DNA of 64,000 bases. Origin: Prauserella aidingensis (GTDB taxonomy: Bacteria > Actinomycetota > Actinomycetes > Mycobacteriales > Pseudonocardiaceae). Below are positions 51,958-60,488 of the stretch, in pieces (positions within the stretch are counted from its first letter, which is position 1; each line of letters starts with the position of its first letter). The stretch is from the NCBI RefSeq assembly GCF_024171865.1, contig NZ_JAMTCN010000009.1:1-64000 (forward strand), given 5' to 3'. The notes beneath the pieces are model-generated. The model saw only the letters and a list, made by a program, of their open reading frames with translations, searched no databases and had not been told where the DNA came from. Both the position numbers and the translations under genes were made by a program.

Positions 51958-52803
51958 TCAGCCGACGGTGAGGTTCAGGCGCGCATCGGTCACCAGCCCG
52001 ATCAACGCCTCCCGGGTGAGCGTGTCGCTGGGGTGGCTCTGGGCGCGCAACACCAGCCCGTCGGTGCGGTAGTGGACAGCGGTCACGGTCGGCTCGTCGG
52101 CGGTCGGGAACTCCTCGGAACGCGCCTCCGCGCGGTACACCCGGACGATCGATCCGTTCGCGCCGTTCCGTGTCGCGACCAGTTCCCCCGGGGCGCTCGG
52201 GGAACGCCATCCGACGTCCTCGGCCACCGGCCCCTCGTGGCCGAACCGAACGAGACTGACGACGACCCGGTCCCCTGTGGACCGGTCCACGTAGGCGCTT
52301 CCCAGCTCCGGGGGACAGTTGACCGTTTCCATCGGGCCGCTCGGGCCCTCCTCGGTGAGGTCGATGTCCGGGAAGTGCTCCGCCAGCACATCCGGCATCG
52401 CGGCGCGGATGTCCTTCATCGTCTCGTCGGCACCGGGAAACGTACGGGAACCGGGGGCGAATCCCCGACCGGTGGGCTCACCGCCGCCCGGTTGCGCAGG
52501 CAGCTCGTCGATGTTCCGGCAGATCTCCGCCCGCTCGGGCTCCGCAGCCCGCCCGGACGTCGCCGAGTCCGCCGTGCCCGGCCCCGCGGCGGCGCGCCCG
52601 AGCCCTTCCCCCGGACCCGCCGACGTCAGCGCACCGATGGTGACAGCGGCGACGGCCACCACGGCCACCGCCGATCCCCCTGCCTGCAGCCGCCTGCGCC
52701 TGCGGGTGCCCGTGCGAGTGACGACCTCGTCCGGGTCGAACCCCAGCGGCGGCTCGTCGGCCACCGCGGCGCGCAACCGCTCGCGCATCTCCTCGTCGTT
52801 CAT
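51958..52803 (-). CDS. Single-span membrane protein paired with SigE-type sigma factor (anti-sigma candidate)
   Basis: 281 residues. A ~45-residue cytoplasmic head (MNDEEMRERLRAAVADEPPLGFDPDEVVTR, then RRRRRL) leads to one span (about 46-65). The ~215-residue outer domain has two Cys (AEICRNIDE, VNCPPELG). The ATG overlaps the sigma-factor stop by 4 bp. Membrane proteins in this position often modulate the sigma factor; no zinc-type anti-sigma motif (HxxxCxxC) is present, so the mechanism is open. Confidence 0.8.
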   Translation of the reverse strand: MNDEEMRERLRAAVADEPPLGFDPDEVVTRTGTRRRRRLQAGGSAVAVVAVAAVTIGALTSAGPGEGLGRAAAGPGTADSATSGRAAEPERAEICRNIDELPAQPGGGEPTGRGFAPGSRTFPGADETMKDIRAAMPDVLAEHFPDIDLTEEGPSGPMETVNCPPELGSAYVDRSTGDRVVVSLVRFGHEGPVAEDVGWRSPSAPGELVATRNGANGSIVRVYRAEARSEEFPTADEPTVTAVHYRTDGLVLRAQSHPSDTLTREALIGLVTDARLNLTVG

Positions 52804-53369
52804 GGTGTGTACCTCCGCAACCCTGTCGTGGCCCCGCCCGCGGTGACGTAGTCGACCGCTGCCGACTCGGTTCCGAGCGCGGCCCTCATGTCGGCCAGTC
52901 CTCGTGCGGTCTGGCTCTTGACAGTGCCTTCGGAGCAGGCGAGCGCCTCCGCCGTCTCGCCGACGGAGAGCGACTCGAAAAATCGCAGCACCAGTACTGC
53001 CCGTTTGCGCGGCGCGAGCGTGCCCAACGCCCGTATCAGCTCGGCACGCAGTCCTTCCTGTTCCGCGGCGTCGGCGGGCCCCATGCCCGGGTCCGGCCGC
53101 TCGGGAACGAACTCGCCGCGGCTCTCGGAACGCCGCCACGGTCGGCGTCGCTCGTCGAGCCAACAGCGAAGGAGGATCTTGCGGGCGTAACCGACCGGAT
53201 GATGCGCCCTCGACACCCGCTTCCAGGCGCCGTACATCTTCATCAGCGTCGTCTGCACGAGGTCGTCGGCGAGATGCCAGTCGCCGCACAACAGGTACGC
53301 ACTACGGCGCAGCGCCGCCGAGTGGGCGCGGGCGAACTCGCGAAACCGTTCCTCATCAGACTTCCGCAT
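52800..53369 (-). CDS. ECF RNA polymerase sigma factor, SigE family
   Basis: 189 residues. Region 2 is FREFARAHSAALRRSAYLLCGDWHLADDLVQTTLMKMYGAW, with the SigE-family 'LCGD...AEDLVQ' pattern; region 4 is LGTLAPRKRAVLVLRFFESLSVGETAEALACSEGTVKSQTARGLADMR. This subfamily is abundant in actinomycetes. ATG 53369 is used. It is co-transcribed with the downstream membrane protein. Target promoters cannot be deduced. Confidence 0.92.
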   Translation of the reverse strand: MRKSDEERFREFARAHSAALRRSAYLLCGDWHLADDLVQTTLMKMYGAWKRVSRAHHPVGYARKILLRCWLDERRRPWRRSESRGEFVPERPDPGMGPADAAEQEGLRAELIRALGTLAPRKRAVLVLRFFESLSVGETAEALACSEGTVKSQTARGLADMRAALGTESAAVDYVTAGGATTGLRRYTP

Positions 53370-53512
53370 CCGTGCTCCCTTCCAACACCACTACTGCATA
53401 CGGGCACGGAGCCGGGAAGGTTGCCCGCTGCGCCGAAACGGATCGGTCACGGGACGTCACGCACGGCCGGGGCACGTGCCGAAGGGACGGTCACGACTGC
53501 GGGTCGACGCAA

Positions 53513-53548
53513 GCCGGGGCCGTGGCCACACCCGGCCACGGCCCCGGC
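53513..53548 (-). terminator. Strong hairpin terminator
   Basis: Arms GCCGGGGCCGTGGCC (53513-53527) and GGCCACGGCCCCGGC (53534-53548) are perfectly complementary over 15 bp with a 6-base loop. It lies just downstream (minus strand) of the truncated alkaline-phosphatase-like tail and still marks the end of that lost gene. Confidence 0.8.
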
Positions 53549-53557
53549 GAAGGAGTG

Positions 53558-53655
53558 TCAGCTGCGCGCGTCGACGCCGAGCGCGTCGATCACCGCGAAG
53601 AAGACCTCGGTGTTGTCGAGTACGCCGTTGAAGCGGTCCTTCTCCCCGCCGAATA
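53558..53655 (-). pseudogene. C-terminal remnant of an alkaline-phosphatase-like gene
   Basis: The minus-strand frame ending at TGA 53558 reads GGEKDRFNGVLDNTEVFF then AVIDALGVDARS. This resembles the extreme C-terminus of PhoA-type alkaline phosphatases (a G-DxT-xLF-ALG pattern). Its own terminator follows. Upstream, the sequence changes abruptly to AT-rich DNA with no trace of the remaining ~400 codons. The family call rests on about 30 residues and is tentative. Confidence 0.4.
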
Positions 53656-53823
53656 AAAAGTGACAAAACGGAATACGAAATCACAAAGGTGTCGATATAT
53701 CGCAAATGTCACTCGCGAATATTCGTTTCATTCAGAAAGGAATCTTGACGGTGGCCGCGACCTCCGGCACACACAGGTTCACACCTGTTCGATGTCGAGT
53801 GCGGCGCCCGACCCGACGTGGTG
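53656..53823. other. AT-rich junction region
   Basis: About the first 100 bases are strikingly AT-rich compared with everything around, with small palindromes (CGATATATCG, CGAATATTCG), a TTGACG and a GTG at about 53751 preceded by GAAAGGA. A short hairpin ACAGGT-TCAC-ACCTGT lies at 53776-53791. No gene is intact. It joins the phosphatase remnant to the 3' end of the SbnB-like gene and looks like a deletion or insertion scar, or the promoter of a lost gene. Confidence 0.5.
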
Positions 53824-54861
53824 TCACACGGCGAAGAAGTCCCCGACGACCTGTCCACCACCGCGCGCGGCGACCTCGTCGTGTACCCAGCCGCCGATCG
53901 CGACGTCGAGTACGCCCAGTCCGAACGGCGAGAACAGCGCCGGCGTCCCGGGTTCGCGCGTGAGGTCGCCGCGCACGACGTCGGCGATCGTGCCGTGGAC
54001 GAACTCCCGGTGGCCGACCTGCTGCTCGGCGAGATGCAGCGACGTCCGCTCCCGCACGGCGTGGTCGACGTCGTCGGTGACGTTGGTGGAGGCGAGTACG
54101 AGCTCGGGCGCGAAGTCACGGAGGGAGATGTGCAGCACCACCGGAGCGTCGGCGAGCAGCGCGGGATCGGTCAGGTGCGGCGTCCCGGCCACCGTGGCGA
54201 CCACGACCAGGTCCGCGCCGGCGAACGCGCCGGAGACGTCGTCGGCGACCGTCACGGGCGCGGCGGGGCCGTCGGCGGCGAGGACGTCGGCGAACCGCTG
54301 GGCGTTACCGCGATCGGTGTCGAACAACGCGAACTCGCCGATCTCCCACGACAGGTCGCGCAGGAACATGCGCACGTGGTCGCTGATCAGACCCGTGCCG
54401 ACGAACCCGACCCTGCCCGCCCGGCGCTCACCGAGCAGTTCCTGCGCGCCCAGCACGGCGGATGCGGCCGTGCGCGTCGCGGAGACGATCGACGCCTCGA
54501 GCAGCGCGTACGGGTAGCCGGTGTCGTAGTCGTTGAGCACCATCACCGCCGAGGCACGGGGAAAGCCGTGCGCGACGTTGCCGGGGTAGCTGGCGATCCA
54601 CTTGATGCCCGATCGCGGCGCGGCACCGTCGTCGAGGAACGCGGGCAGCGCGATGATCCGGTCCCGTGGCCGGTCGGGAAAGCGCAGGAAACTCGAATGC
54701 GGATTGGTGCTCGCACCGTCGGCGTGCGCCAGGTAGGCGGCACGGACGGCATCCAGGGCGCCTTCGCGGTTCCCCTCGATCGTCGCGGTCACGTCCGCGG
54801 CTCCGATGACGCGCAGTCCTACGGGCGGGCGCGGGCCGGTCTCGATCGATCCCTCGGTCAC
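53824..54861 (-). CDS. SbnB/ornithine-cyclodeaminase-family dehydrogenase, orphan
   Basis: 345 residues. The substrate region LRFPDRPRDRIIALPAFL and GIKWIASYPGNVAHGFPRASAVMVLND, plus the Rossmann motif VGFVGTGLISDHVRMFLRD, match the SbnB-like branch of the ornithine cyclodeaminase/mu-crystallin family. SbnB makes 2,3-diaminopropionate from N-(1-amino-1-carboxyl-2-ethyl)glutamate, for siderophores and antibiotics. The usual partner SbnA (a PLP-dependent synthase) is not next to it; instead an AT-rich scar follows the stop. Function as a free-standing OCD-type enzyme is also possible. Confidence 0.78.
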   Translation of the reverse strand: MTEGSIETGPRPPVGLRVIGAADVTATIEGNREGALDAVRAAYLAHADGASTNPHSSFLRFPDRPRDRIIALPAFLDDGAAPRSGIKWIASYPGNVAHGFPRASAVMVLNDYDTGYPYALLEASIVSATRTAASAVLGAQELLGERRAGRVGFVGTGLISDHVRMFLRDLSWEIGEFALFDTDRGNAQRFADVLAADGPAAPVTVADDVSGAFAGADLVVVATVAGTPHLTDPALLADAPVVLHISLRDFAPELVLASTNVTDDVDHAVRERTSLHLAEQQVGHREFVHGTIADVVRGDLTREPGTPALFSPFGLGVLDVAIGGWVHDEVAARGGGQVVGDFFAV

Positions 54862-54882
54862 GTGCGGTCCTCCTCGTCGGTG

Positions 54883-55482
54883 TCAGTGGTTCTCGGAGTG
54901 CCGGTGGCCCTCGATGACGAGCCGGGCCGCGGCGACGGATTTGCGTACCACCAGTTCGGGCGCGTACCCGTGCTTCGTGAACACGCCGTCGAGCCAGAAC
55001 ATGCCGTAGCCGTGGGCCTGCGTGAACAACTGCTCCATGAGCTCGAGTGCGTTCTCGGGCCGGTCGGACACGGCGAGACACAGCATGAGGAACTGGTCGG
55101 TCAACCGCCGGGTCTGCTCGTGCAGTTCGATGTACTCACCGCTCTGGAGCCCGCCGGTGTAGATGACGTTCATGCCGGCGCGGCGTTCGATGACGTACTC
55201 GGTGTAGGCACCCGCCGCGGCGGAGAGCGCCTCGGCCGGGTCGGCGATGCCCTCGGCCGCCGCGGCGACCCGGTCGGCGAGCCTGCTCGCGACGGCGGTG
55301 GCGACGGCGGCGAGCAGGCTCTCCCGCTCGGGGAAGTGGCGGTAGGGCGCGCCCGGGCTGACCTGCGCACGCCGGGCCACCTCGGCCACGGAGAACCCGG
55401 CGACCCCCTGTTCGGCGATGAGGTCGAGCGCGACGCGGACGAGCTCGTCGCGGAGCTCGCCGCGGTGGTACCGGTCACCCAT
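54883..55482 (-). CDS. TetR-family regulator
   Basis: 199 residues. HTH at about 8-55 (ELRDELVRVALDLIAEQGVAGFSVAEVARRAQVSPGAPYRHFPERESLL) and a C-terminal WHG-like domain (AGAYTEYVIERRAGMNVIYTGGL). ATG 55482 is taken; a GTG four codons earlier is possible and neither has a clear ribosome-binding site, so the message may be leaderless. It is divergent from a zinc alcohol dehydrogenase, with a long palindrome between them, and 21 bp upstream of the SbnB-like gene. It likely controls the dehydrogenase and perhaps sbnB. Confidence 0.88.
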   Translation of the reverse strand: MGDRYHRGELRDELVRVALDLIAEQGVAGFSVAEVARRAQVSPGAPYRHFPERESLLAAVATAVASRLADRVAAAAEGIADPAEALSAAAGAYTEYVIERRAGMNVIYTGGLQSGEYIELHEQTRRLTDQFLMLCLAVSDRPENALELMEQLFTQAHGYGMFWLDGVFTKHGYAPELVVRKSVAAARLVIEGHRHSENH

Positions 55483-55513
55483 GGCCGTGAACACATTTCT
55501 GTATCGGAATATG

Positions 55514-55551
55514 TAAGACCCCTCTCACGTCGTTACGTGAGAGGGCCCTTA
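55514..55551. promoter_or_regulatory. 38-bp palindrome in the TetR/alcohol dehydrogenase gap
   Basis: Arms 55514-55530 (TAAGACCCCTCTCACGT) and 55535-55551 (ACGTGAGAGGGCCCTTA) pair at 15 of 17 positions around CGTT. It sits 31 bp from the TetR start and 36 bp from the dehydrogenase start. It is the obvious operator for the TetR regulator, though the hairpin could also attenuate transcripts. Confidence 0.6.
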
Positions 55552-55587
55552 CTTCGGGGCTCGTGATCGAGTATCGCAGGAGTTCTG

Positions 55588-56637
55588 ATGAGCACAACGA
55601 CGCACGCCATCGCCGCACCCGGCCCTGGCGCACCGCTGGAGCGGACCACCATCGAGCGGCGCGACCTGCGGCCCGACGACGTCCTGATCGACATCGCCTA
55701 CGCGGGTATCTGCCACAGCGACATCCACCAGGCGCGCGGTGAGTGGGGCGAGGCGATCTTCCCGATGGTGCCCGGGCACGAGATCGCGGGCACGGTCGCC
55801 GCGGTCGGCTCCGCGGTGACCGAGTACCAGGTCGGCGACCGAGTCGGCGTCGGCTGCATGGTCGACTCGTGCGGCGAGTGCGAGTACTGCCGGGCGGGCA
55901 CCGAGCAGTTCTGCGTCAAGGGCAACGTGCAGACCTACAACGGCGTCGGCTTCGACGGCGAGCCCACCTACGGCGGCTACAGCCGGCAGGTCGTGGTCAA
56001 GGACGCCTTCGTGTGCCGGATCCCGGACGGCATCGGCCTCGACGTCGCCGCGCCGCTGCTCTGCGCGGGCATCACGACGTACTCGCCGCTGCGCCAGTGG
56101 GGCGCGGGCCCCGGTAAGAAGGTCGCGGTCGTCGGCCTCGGCGGCCTGGGCCACATGGCCGTGAAGATCGCCGCCGCGATGGGCGCCGAGGTGACGGTGC
56201 TGAGCCAGAGCCTGAAGAAGCAGGAGGACGGCAAGCGGCTCGGCGCGACCGAGTACTACGCCACCGCCGACGAGTCGACCTTCGACGTGCTGCGCGGGCG
56301 GTTCGACCTGATCCTCAACACCGTGTCGGCACAGATCCCGGTCGACGCCTACCTCGGGCTGCTGCGCACCGGCGGCGCGATGGTGAACGTCGGCGCACCC
56401 GGCGAGCCGCTGTCCTACAACGCGTTCTCGCTGATCGCGGGCAACAAGGCGCTGGCCGGTTCGATGATCGGCGGCCTCCCGGAGACCCAGGAGATGCTGG
56501 ACTTCTGCGCCGAGCACGGCATCGGCGCGGAGATCGAGACGATCTCGGCCGACGACGTCAACGAGGCCTACGAGCGCGTGTCGGCCAGCGACGTGCGCTA
56601 CCGCTTCGTGATCGACACCGCCACGATCGGCGCCTGA
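55588..56637 (+). CDS. Zinc-dependent NAD(P) alcohol dehydrogenase (cinnamyl-alcohol-dehydrogenase type)
   Basis: 349 residues. Catalytic zinc site [15 protein letters not shown] and PGHEIAGTV; structural zinc Cys cluster [15 protein letters not shown]; cofactor fold [22 protein letters not shown]. These place it in the CAD/YahK group, which reduces a wide range of aldehydes with NADPH. CAGGAG lies upstream of the ATG. Likely regulated by the divergent TetR protein through the 38-bp palindrome. Confidence 0.92.
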   Translation: MSTTTHAIAAPGPGAPLERTTIERRDLRPDDVLIDIAYAGICHSDIHQARGEWGEAIFPMVPGHEIAGTVAAVGSAVTEYQVGDRVGVGCMVDSCGECEYCRAGTEQFCVKGNVQTYNGVGFDGEPTYGGYSRQVVVKDAFVCRIPDGIGLDVAAPLLCAGITTYSPLRQWGAGPGKKVAVVGLGGLGHMAVKIAAAMGAEVTVLSQSLKKQEDGKRLGATEYYATADESTFDVLRGRFDLILNTVSAQIPVDAYLGLLRTGGAMVNVGAPGEPLSYNAFSLIAGNKALAGSMIGGLPETQEMLDFCAEHGIGAEIETISADDVNEAYERVSASDVRYRFVIDTATIGA

Positions 56638-56709
56638 CACCCGTCGCCGGAGGCCCCGGAGACAACTCCTCCCGGGCCGCCGGCGGAGGGCGGCTATAGG
56701 GTGCCGAGC

Positions 56710-58653
56710 GTGAGTGCCACCACGCTGGGAGCGGACGTGAACACCGACGCGGACGGGAAGGACCCCGACGCACCGGCCCCGGAGCAGCCCGCGGGCGGTG
56801 TCGCGCGCCGGGTCGCACGTCGGATCGGACCGTCCACCACGGCCGTCGCGTGCTACGTCGCCATGATGGCGCTGTCGTGGCTGCTGGTCGAGGTGGCCGG
56901 CCTCAGCCCGCTCACCCTGCGGGGCGCGGTCACGCCGATCGCCGCAGGAGCCGTGGTCGCCGTCATCGCGATCGCGCTGGCGATCCGGTTCGCCTCCGAC
57001 CGCCTCGCGGGCGCGGTCGCGGGCGTGTACGCGGGCTGGATCGGCCTGGTGCTCATCAACGCGCTTCACGGCACGCCGTTCGGCCACAACGAACTGCACA
57101 ACTGGGACACCCTCCGGATGTCCGCGCTGGCCAACCGGCTGACGACCACGTGGGGCAGCACCGACGCGTTCCTTCCCGGACTGCCCTCCGAGTACCCCGT
57201 GCTGTACCCGTGGCTGGTGGCGCGTGCCTCCGAACTCCTCGACCGGCCCACCTGGAGCCTGGTCGGGGCCATGGAGATCCTGTTCATCTCGGCATCGGCG
57301 CTCGTGGCCTTCCTGCTGTGGCGCAGGCTGACGACCCCGCCCGTCGCGCTGGCGATGGCCGCCGTGGCGCCTGTCGTGTTCATGCACGGCCACAAGAGCT
57401 ACGAGATCCTCACCCTCGCGGTGTTCGTGCCGTGGGTGCTGGCCACGTTCGCGGTCCTGTCGCGCGACCGGGGCGGTCTGCACTGGCTGCCCGCGGGCGT
57501 CATCGGCGGGCTGTTCGTCTGCACGTACACCGGCTACCTGATCTTCGGTGTGGCGGGCGGAATGGCGATCATCGCCGCGCGGCTGCTGCGACCGAACCGC
57601 AAGCCGTACCTGCTCCATCTCCTCGGCGTGCTGGTGACCTCGGTCGTCGTGTCCTCATGGTACGTCGTCCCGCTGGTGTGGGCCTACCTCACCAAGGCGC
57701 GCAACGTCGTCGCCGACACCTATCCGAACATCGTCATCGGCCAGGAACCGGTCCCGCTCCCGTTCCTCGAGGCGACCCCCATCGGGCTGCTGACACTGGC
57801 CGGACTGTTCGGCCTGTTCTGGTACCGCACCCGCGAATGGTGGGCCCTGCCCATGCTGCTGTTGCTCGGCGGCATCTACCTGTACTGGGCCGTCTACATG
57901 GTTCAACTGGTCGGCAACGGGCACACCGGGTTCCTCGTGAAGATCCCGCGCATGGTGACCATGGTGCTGGCGACGGCGGGCGTGCTCACGCTCGTGCGCG
58001 TGGCCAGACCGCTGGCCGAACGGTTCCGGCTCGTACCTCCACGCAGTGTCGGCGTCGCCGCACTGGCCGTGCTGCTGGTGTCGTCGGGGCTGCTGGCGTG
58101 GGACAAGTGGACACCGGGAAATCCCAAGGGTTTCGCCGACGCGGAACCGCGGGTGCAGGAGTCGGAGCTCCACCCCAATCCCGCCCTCTTCGCCCACATG
58201 CAGCCGGGTCCGGACGGCCGGCCGTCCCGGTTCGTCCCGGAGGACCTGGTGGCCACGCCGATGCCGGCGAACCGGATCGCCGCCGAGGTCGAGGCGCGGC
58301 TCGGCCCCGACGCTCGGCCGATGTCGCTGTCGACCGACATGCGGCTCTACGCCTACGAGCTCTGGTGGGGCTACCTGCAGCGCGGCCACTACTCGGCCAA
58401 CAGCCTGATGCGCTACACCGAGCGGTCGGCCGAGCTGGAGAAACTCGAGGCGATCACGGACCCGGCGCGGTTCGCGGCCGCGTCGGCCGACACGCGGTTC
58501 GGCGGCATCGACGTGTTCCTGCTGCGGAAGAACCCCGACGGCTGGTACTTCAACAACCGCGTCACCTTCGACCCCGCGTCGTTCCGCGGCGGCGCGTTCG
58601 ACATCGTCGACGACCTGCCCTCGGGCCTCGTGCTCGCCGTGCGGAATCCCTGA
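56710..58653 (+). CDS. aftA: AftA-like galactan arabinofuranosyltransferase (GT-C membrane enzyme)
   Basis: About 647 residues with roughly 11-13 spans and a ~160-residue C-terminal outer domain. The loop after the third span (NALHGTPFGHNELHNWDTLRMSALANRL) carries the acidic residues expected of the GT-C active site, and the tail (MSLSTDMRLYAYELWWGYLQRGHYS, IDVFLLRKNPDGWYF) fits AftA. AftA adds the first arabinofuranose to galactan in arabinogalactan, using decaprenylphosphoryl-arabinose. GTG 56710 is favoured because TATAGG (56695-56700) is placed for a leaderless start; GTG 56701 is an alternative. It is convergent with dctM, 9 bp apart. Confidence 0.75.
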   Translation: MSATTLGADVNTDADGKDPDAPAPEQPAGGVARRVARRIGPSTTAVACYVAMMALSWLLVEVAGLSPLTLRGAVTPIAAGAVVAVIAIALAIRFASDRLAGAVAGVYAGWIGLVLINALHGTPFGHNELHNWDTLRMSALANRLTTTWGSTDAFLPGLPSEYPVLYPWLVARASELLDRPTWSLVGAMEILFISASALVAFLLWRRLTTPPVALAMAAVAPVVFMHGHKSYEILTLAVFVPWVLATFAVLSRDRGGLHWLPAGVIGGLFVCTYTGYLIFGVAGGMAIIAARLLRPNRKPYLLHLLGVLVTSVVVSSWYVVPLVWAYLTKARNVVADTYPNIVIGQEPVPLPFLEATPIGLLTLAGLFGLFWYRTREWWALPMLLLLGGIYLYWAVYMVQLVGNGHTGFLVKIPRMVTMVLATAGVLTLVRVARPLAERFRLVPPRSVGVAALAVLLVSSGLLAWDKWTPGNPKGFADAEPRVQESELHPNPALFAHMQPGPDGRPSRFVPEDLVATPMPANRIAAEVEARLGPDARPMSLSTDMRLYAYELWWGYLQRGHYSANSLMRYTERSAELEKLEAITDPARFAAASADTRFGGIDVFLLRKNPDGWYFNNRVTFDPASFRGGAFDIVDDLPSGLVLAVRNP

Positions 58654-58662
58654 CCAGGGGCC

Positions 58663-59967
58663 TCACTCGAGCAGGCCCATCAGACCGGGCAGCCCGAGCG
58701 ACAACTCGGGCACGAACGTGACGGCCAGCAGCACCAGGAGGAGTCCGGCGAAGTACGGCAACAGCTTCGGTACGACCTGTTCGATGGACACCCCGCTGAC
58801 GCCGGTGCCGACGAACAGGACCGACCCCACGGGCGGGGTCATCGTGCCGATGCACATCGCGAGGATCAGCACCATGCCGAAGTGGACGGGGTCCATGCCG
58901 AGTTCCTCGGAGATCGGCAGCAGGATCGGCGTGAAGATGAGGATCGCGGGCGTGATGTCCATGAACGTGCCGACCACGAGCAACACGAGGAGCATCAGCA
59001 GCAGGACGATCGTCTTCGAGTCGGCCACCGACAGCAGCGTGTCCGTGAGCGCCCCCGGGATACCGGTGTAGGCCATCACCCACGACATGCCCGCGGACGC
59101 GGCGATGAGGAACATGACGATGCCGGTCGCGGTGACCGTGCGGGTCACGACCTCCGTGAAGTCGCGCCAGGACATGCTGCGGTACGCCAGCGCCAGCACC
59201 AGGGTGTAGAGCACCGCGATGCCGGCACCCTCTGTCGCGGTGAAGACGCCGAAGACGATGCCGCCCACCACGACGACGATCAACAGCAACCCGGGCACCG
59301 CCCTGAGCAGCACCCGCGCCGCCTCCGCCATTCCGACGCGGCCCAGCTTCGGGTACCGCTGCCGCCGCGTGAACACGTACGCGATCGCCATGATCACGAG
59401 GCCCATGAGGATGCCCGGCACATATCCCGCCATGAACAGCGCCGACACCGACACCCCGCCCGCGACGGTGGAGTAGACGATCGCGGCGGTCGTGGGCGGG
59501 ATGAGCAGGCCGGTCGGGGCGGACGCGACGTTCACCGCCGCACCGAACGCCGGGTCGTAGCCCGCTTCCTTCTGGCGGTCGTGCAGCGTGCTGCCGACCG
59601 CGGCGGCCGACGCGACGGCCGAACCGGACAGCGACCCGAACAGCGTGTTGGCCAGCACGTTGGTGTGGGCCAGCGCTCCCGGAACCCGGCCCACGGCGAC
59701 GAGCGCGAGGTCGACGAGCCTGCGGGCGATGCCGCCGGTGTTCATGATGTTGCCCGCGAAGATGAACAGCGGGACGGCCAGCAACGAGAAGCTCTCGATA
59801 CCGACGTTCAGCTGCTGGCCGACGACGTAGGTGGCGTCGTCGGCTGGCAGGAACATCAGCGCGGTCACCAGTGAGGCGACACCGAGCGAGACCGAGATCG
59901 GCACGCCGGAGAACAGCAGGATGAAGAAGGCGCCGAACAGGATGGCGGCGGCGGTCAGAGCGCCCAT
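58663..59967 (-). CDS. dctM: TRAP transporter large permease DctM
   Basis: 434 residues with about 12 spans. DctM hallmarks are FSGVPISVSLGVASL, GIESFSLLAVPLFIFAGNIMNTGGIARRL, SGSAVASAAAVGSTL, LIPPTTAAIVYSTVAGGVSVSALFMAGYVPGIL and GMDPVHFGMVLILAMCIGTMTPPVGSVLF. It carries sodium-driven import of a carboxylate or uronate delivered by DctP. The start overlaps the DctQ stop by one base. It is the last gene of the operon. Confidence 0.93.
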   Translation of the reverse strand: MGALTAAAILFGAFFILLFSGVPISVSLGVASLVTALMFLPADDATYVVGQQLNVGIESFSLLAVPLFIFAGNIMNTGGIARRLVDLALVAVGRVPGALAHTNVLANTLFGSLSGSAVASAAAVGSTLHDRQKEAGYDPAFGAAVNVASAPTGLLIPPTTAAIVYSTVAGGVSVSALFMAGYVPGILMGLVIMAIAYVFTRRQRYPKLGRVGMAEAARVLLRAVPGLLLIVVVVGGIVFGVFTATEGAGIAVLYTLVLALAYRSMSWRDFTEVVTRTVTATGIVMFLIAASAGMSWVMAYTGIPGALTDTLLSVADSKTIVLLLMLLVLLVVGTFMDITPAILIFTPILLPISEELGMDPVHFGMVLILAMCIGTMTPPVGSVLFVGTGVSGVSIEQVVPKLLPYFAGLLLVLLAVTFVPELSLGLPGLMGLLE

Positions 59968-60479
59968 CAGTCTGTCCCCTCCGTCTCGGTCGGGACCTCA
60001 CCGGTGAGGTCCTCCCAGATGTTGAGCACCTGCGCGAACACGATCGCCACACCGGCGATCGGCCCGATCGTGTAGACCAGGCCGCGGGAGATCCCCAGCA
60101 GCGCCGAGTAGTTCGTGGCCGCACCGAGCGCGAGCATCGTGCCGCCGATCACCAGCACGACGACGGCGAACACCAGCACGAGGACGTCCGTGCCGACGAT
60201 CAGCCCGCGCTGCACCGGAGGTGCGAACTTGTCCCGCAGGAACAGCAGCGACATGTGTTTGCGGTGCAGGAAGGCGTACGCGGCGCTGATCAGCGACGTC
60301 CAGATGAGGGCGTAGCGCACGAGCTCCTCGGTGAAGGCCGCGGGCGTCCCCAGCACGTAGCGGGTGAACACCTGGTACAGCACCAGCAGGGTCATGACGA
60401 CGAGCAGGGCGCCCGCGACGGCGGCGAGGACGCCGCCGAGCACCCGCCGGACCCGGTTCAGACGATCGTGGGTGGTCAT
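59967..60479 (-). CDS. dctQ: TRAP transporter small permease DctQ
   Basis: 170 residues with four spans. LLVVMTLLVLYQVFTRYVLGTPAAFTEELVRYALIWTSLISAAYAFLHRKHM is the standard DctQ core. It stabilises DctM. It lies 9 bp after the DctP stop and overlaps dctM. Confidence 0.92.
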   Translation of the reverse strand: MTTHDRLNRVRRVLGGVLAAVAGALLVVMTLLVLYQVFTRYVLGTPAAFTEELVRYALIWTSLISAAYAFLHRKHMSLLFLRDKFAPPVQRGLIVGTDVLVLVFAVVVLVIGGTMLALGAATNYSALLGISRGLVYTIGPIAGVAIVFAQVLNIWEDLTGEVPTETEGTD

Positions 60480-60488
60480 AGGAGATCC

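Noticed and set aside
53199-53663. Plus-strand frame between the sigma factor and the AT-rich patch
   Set aside because: It runs antisense to the sigma-factor start and the phosphatase remnant, and shows no family resemblance.
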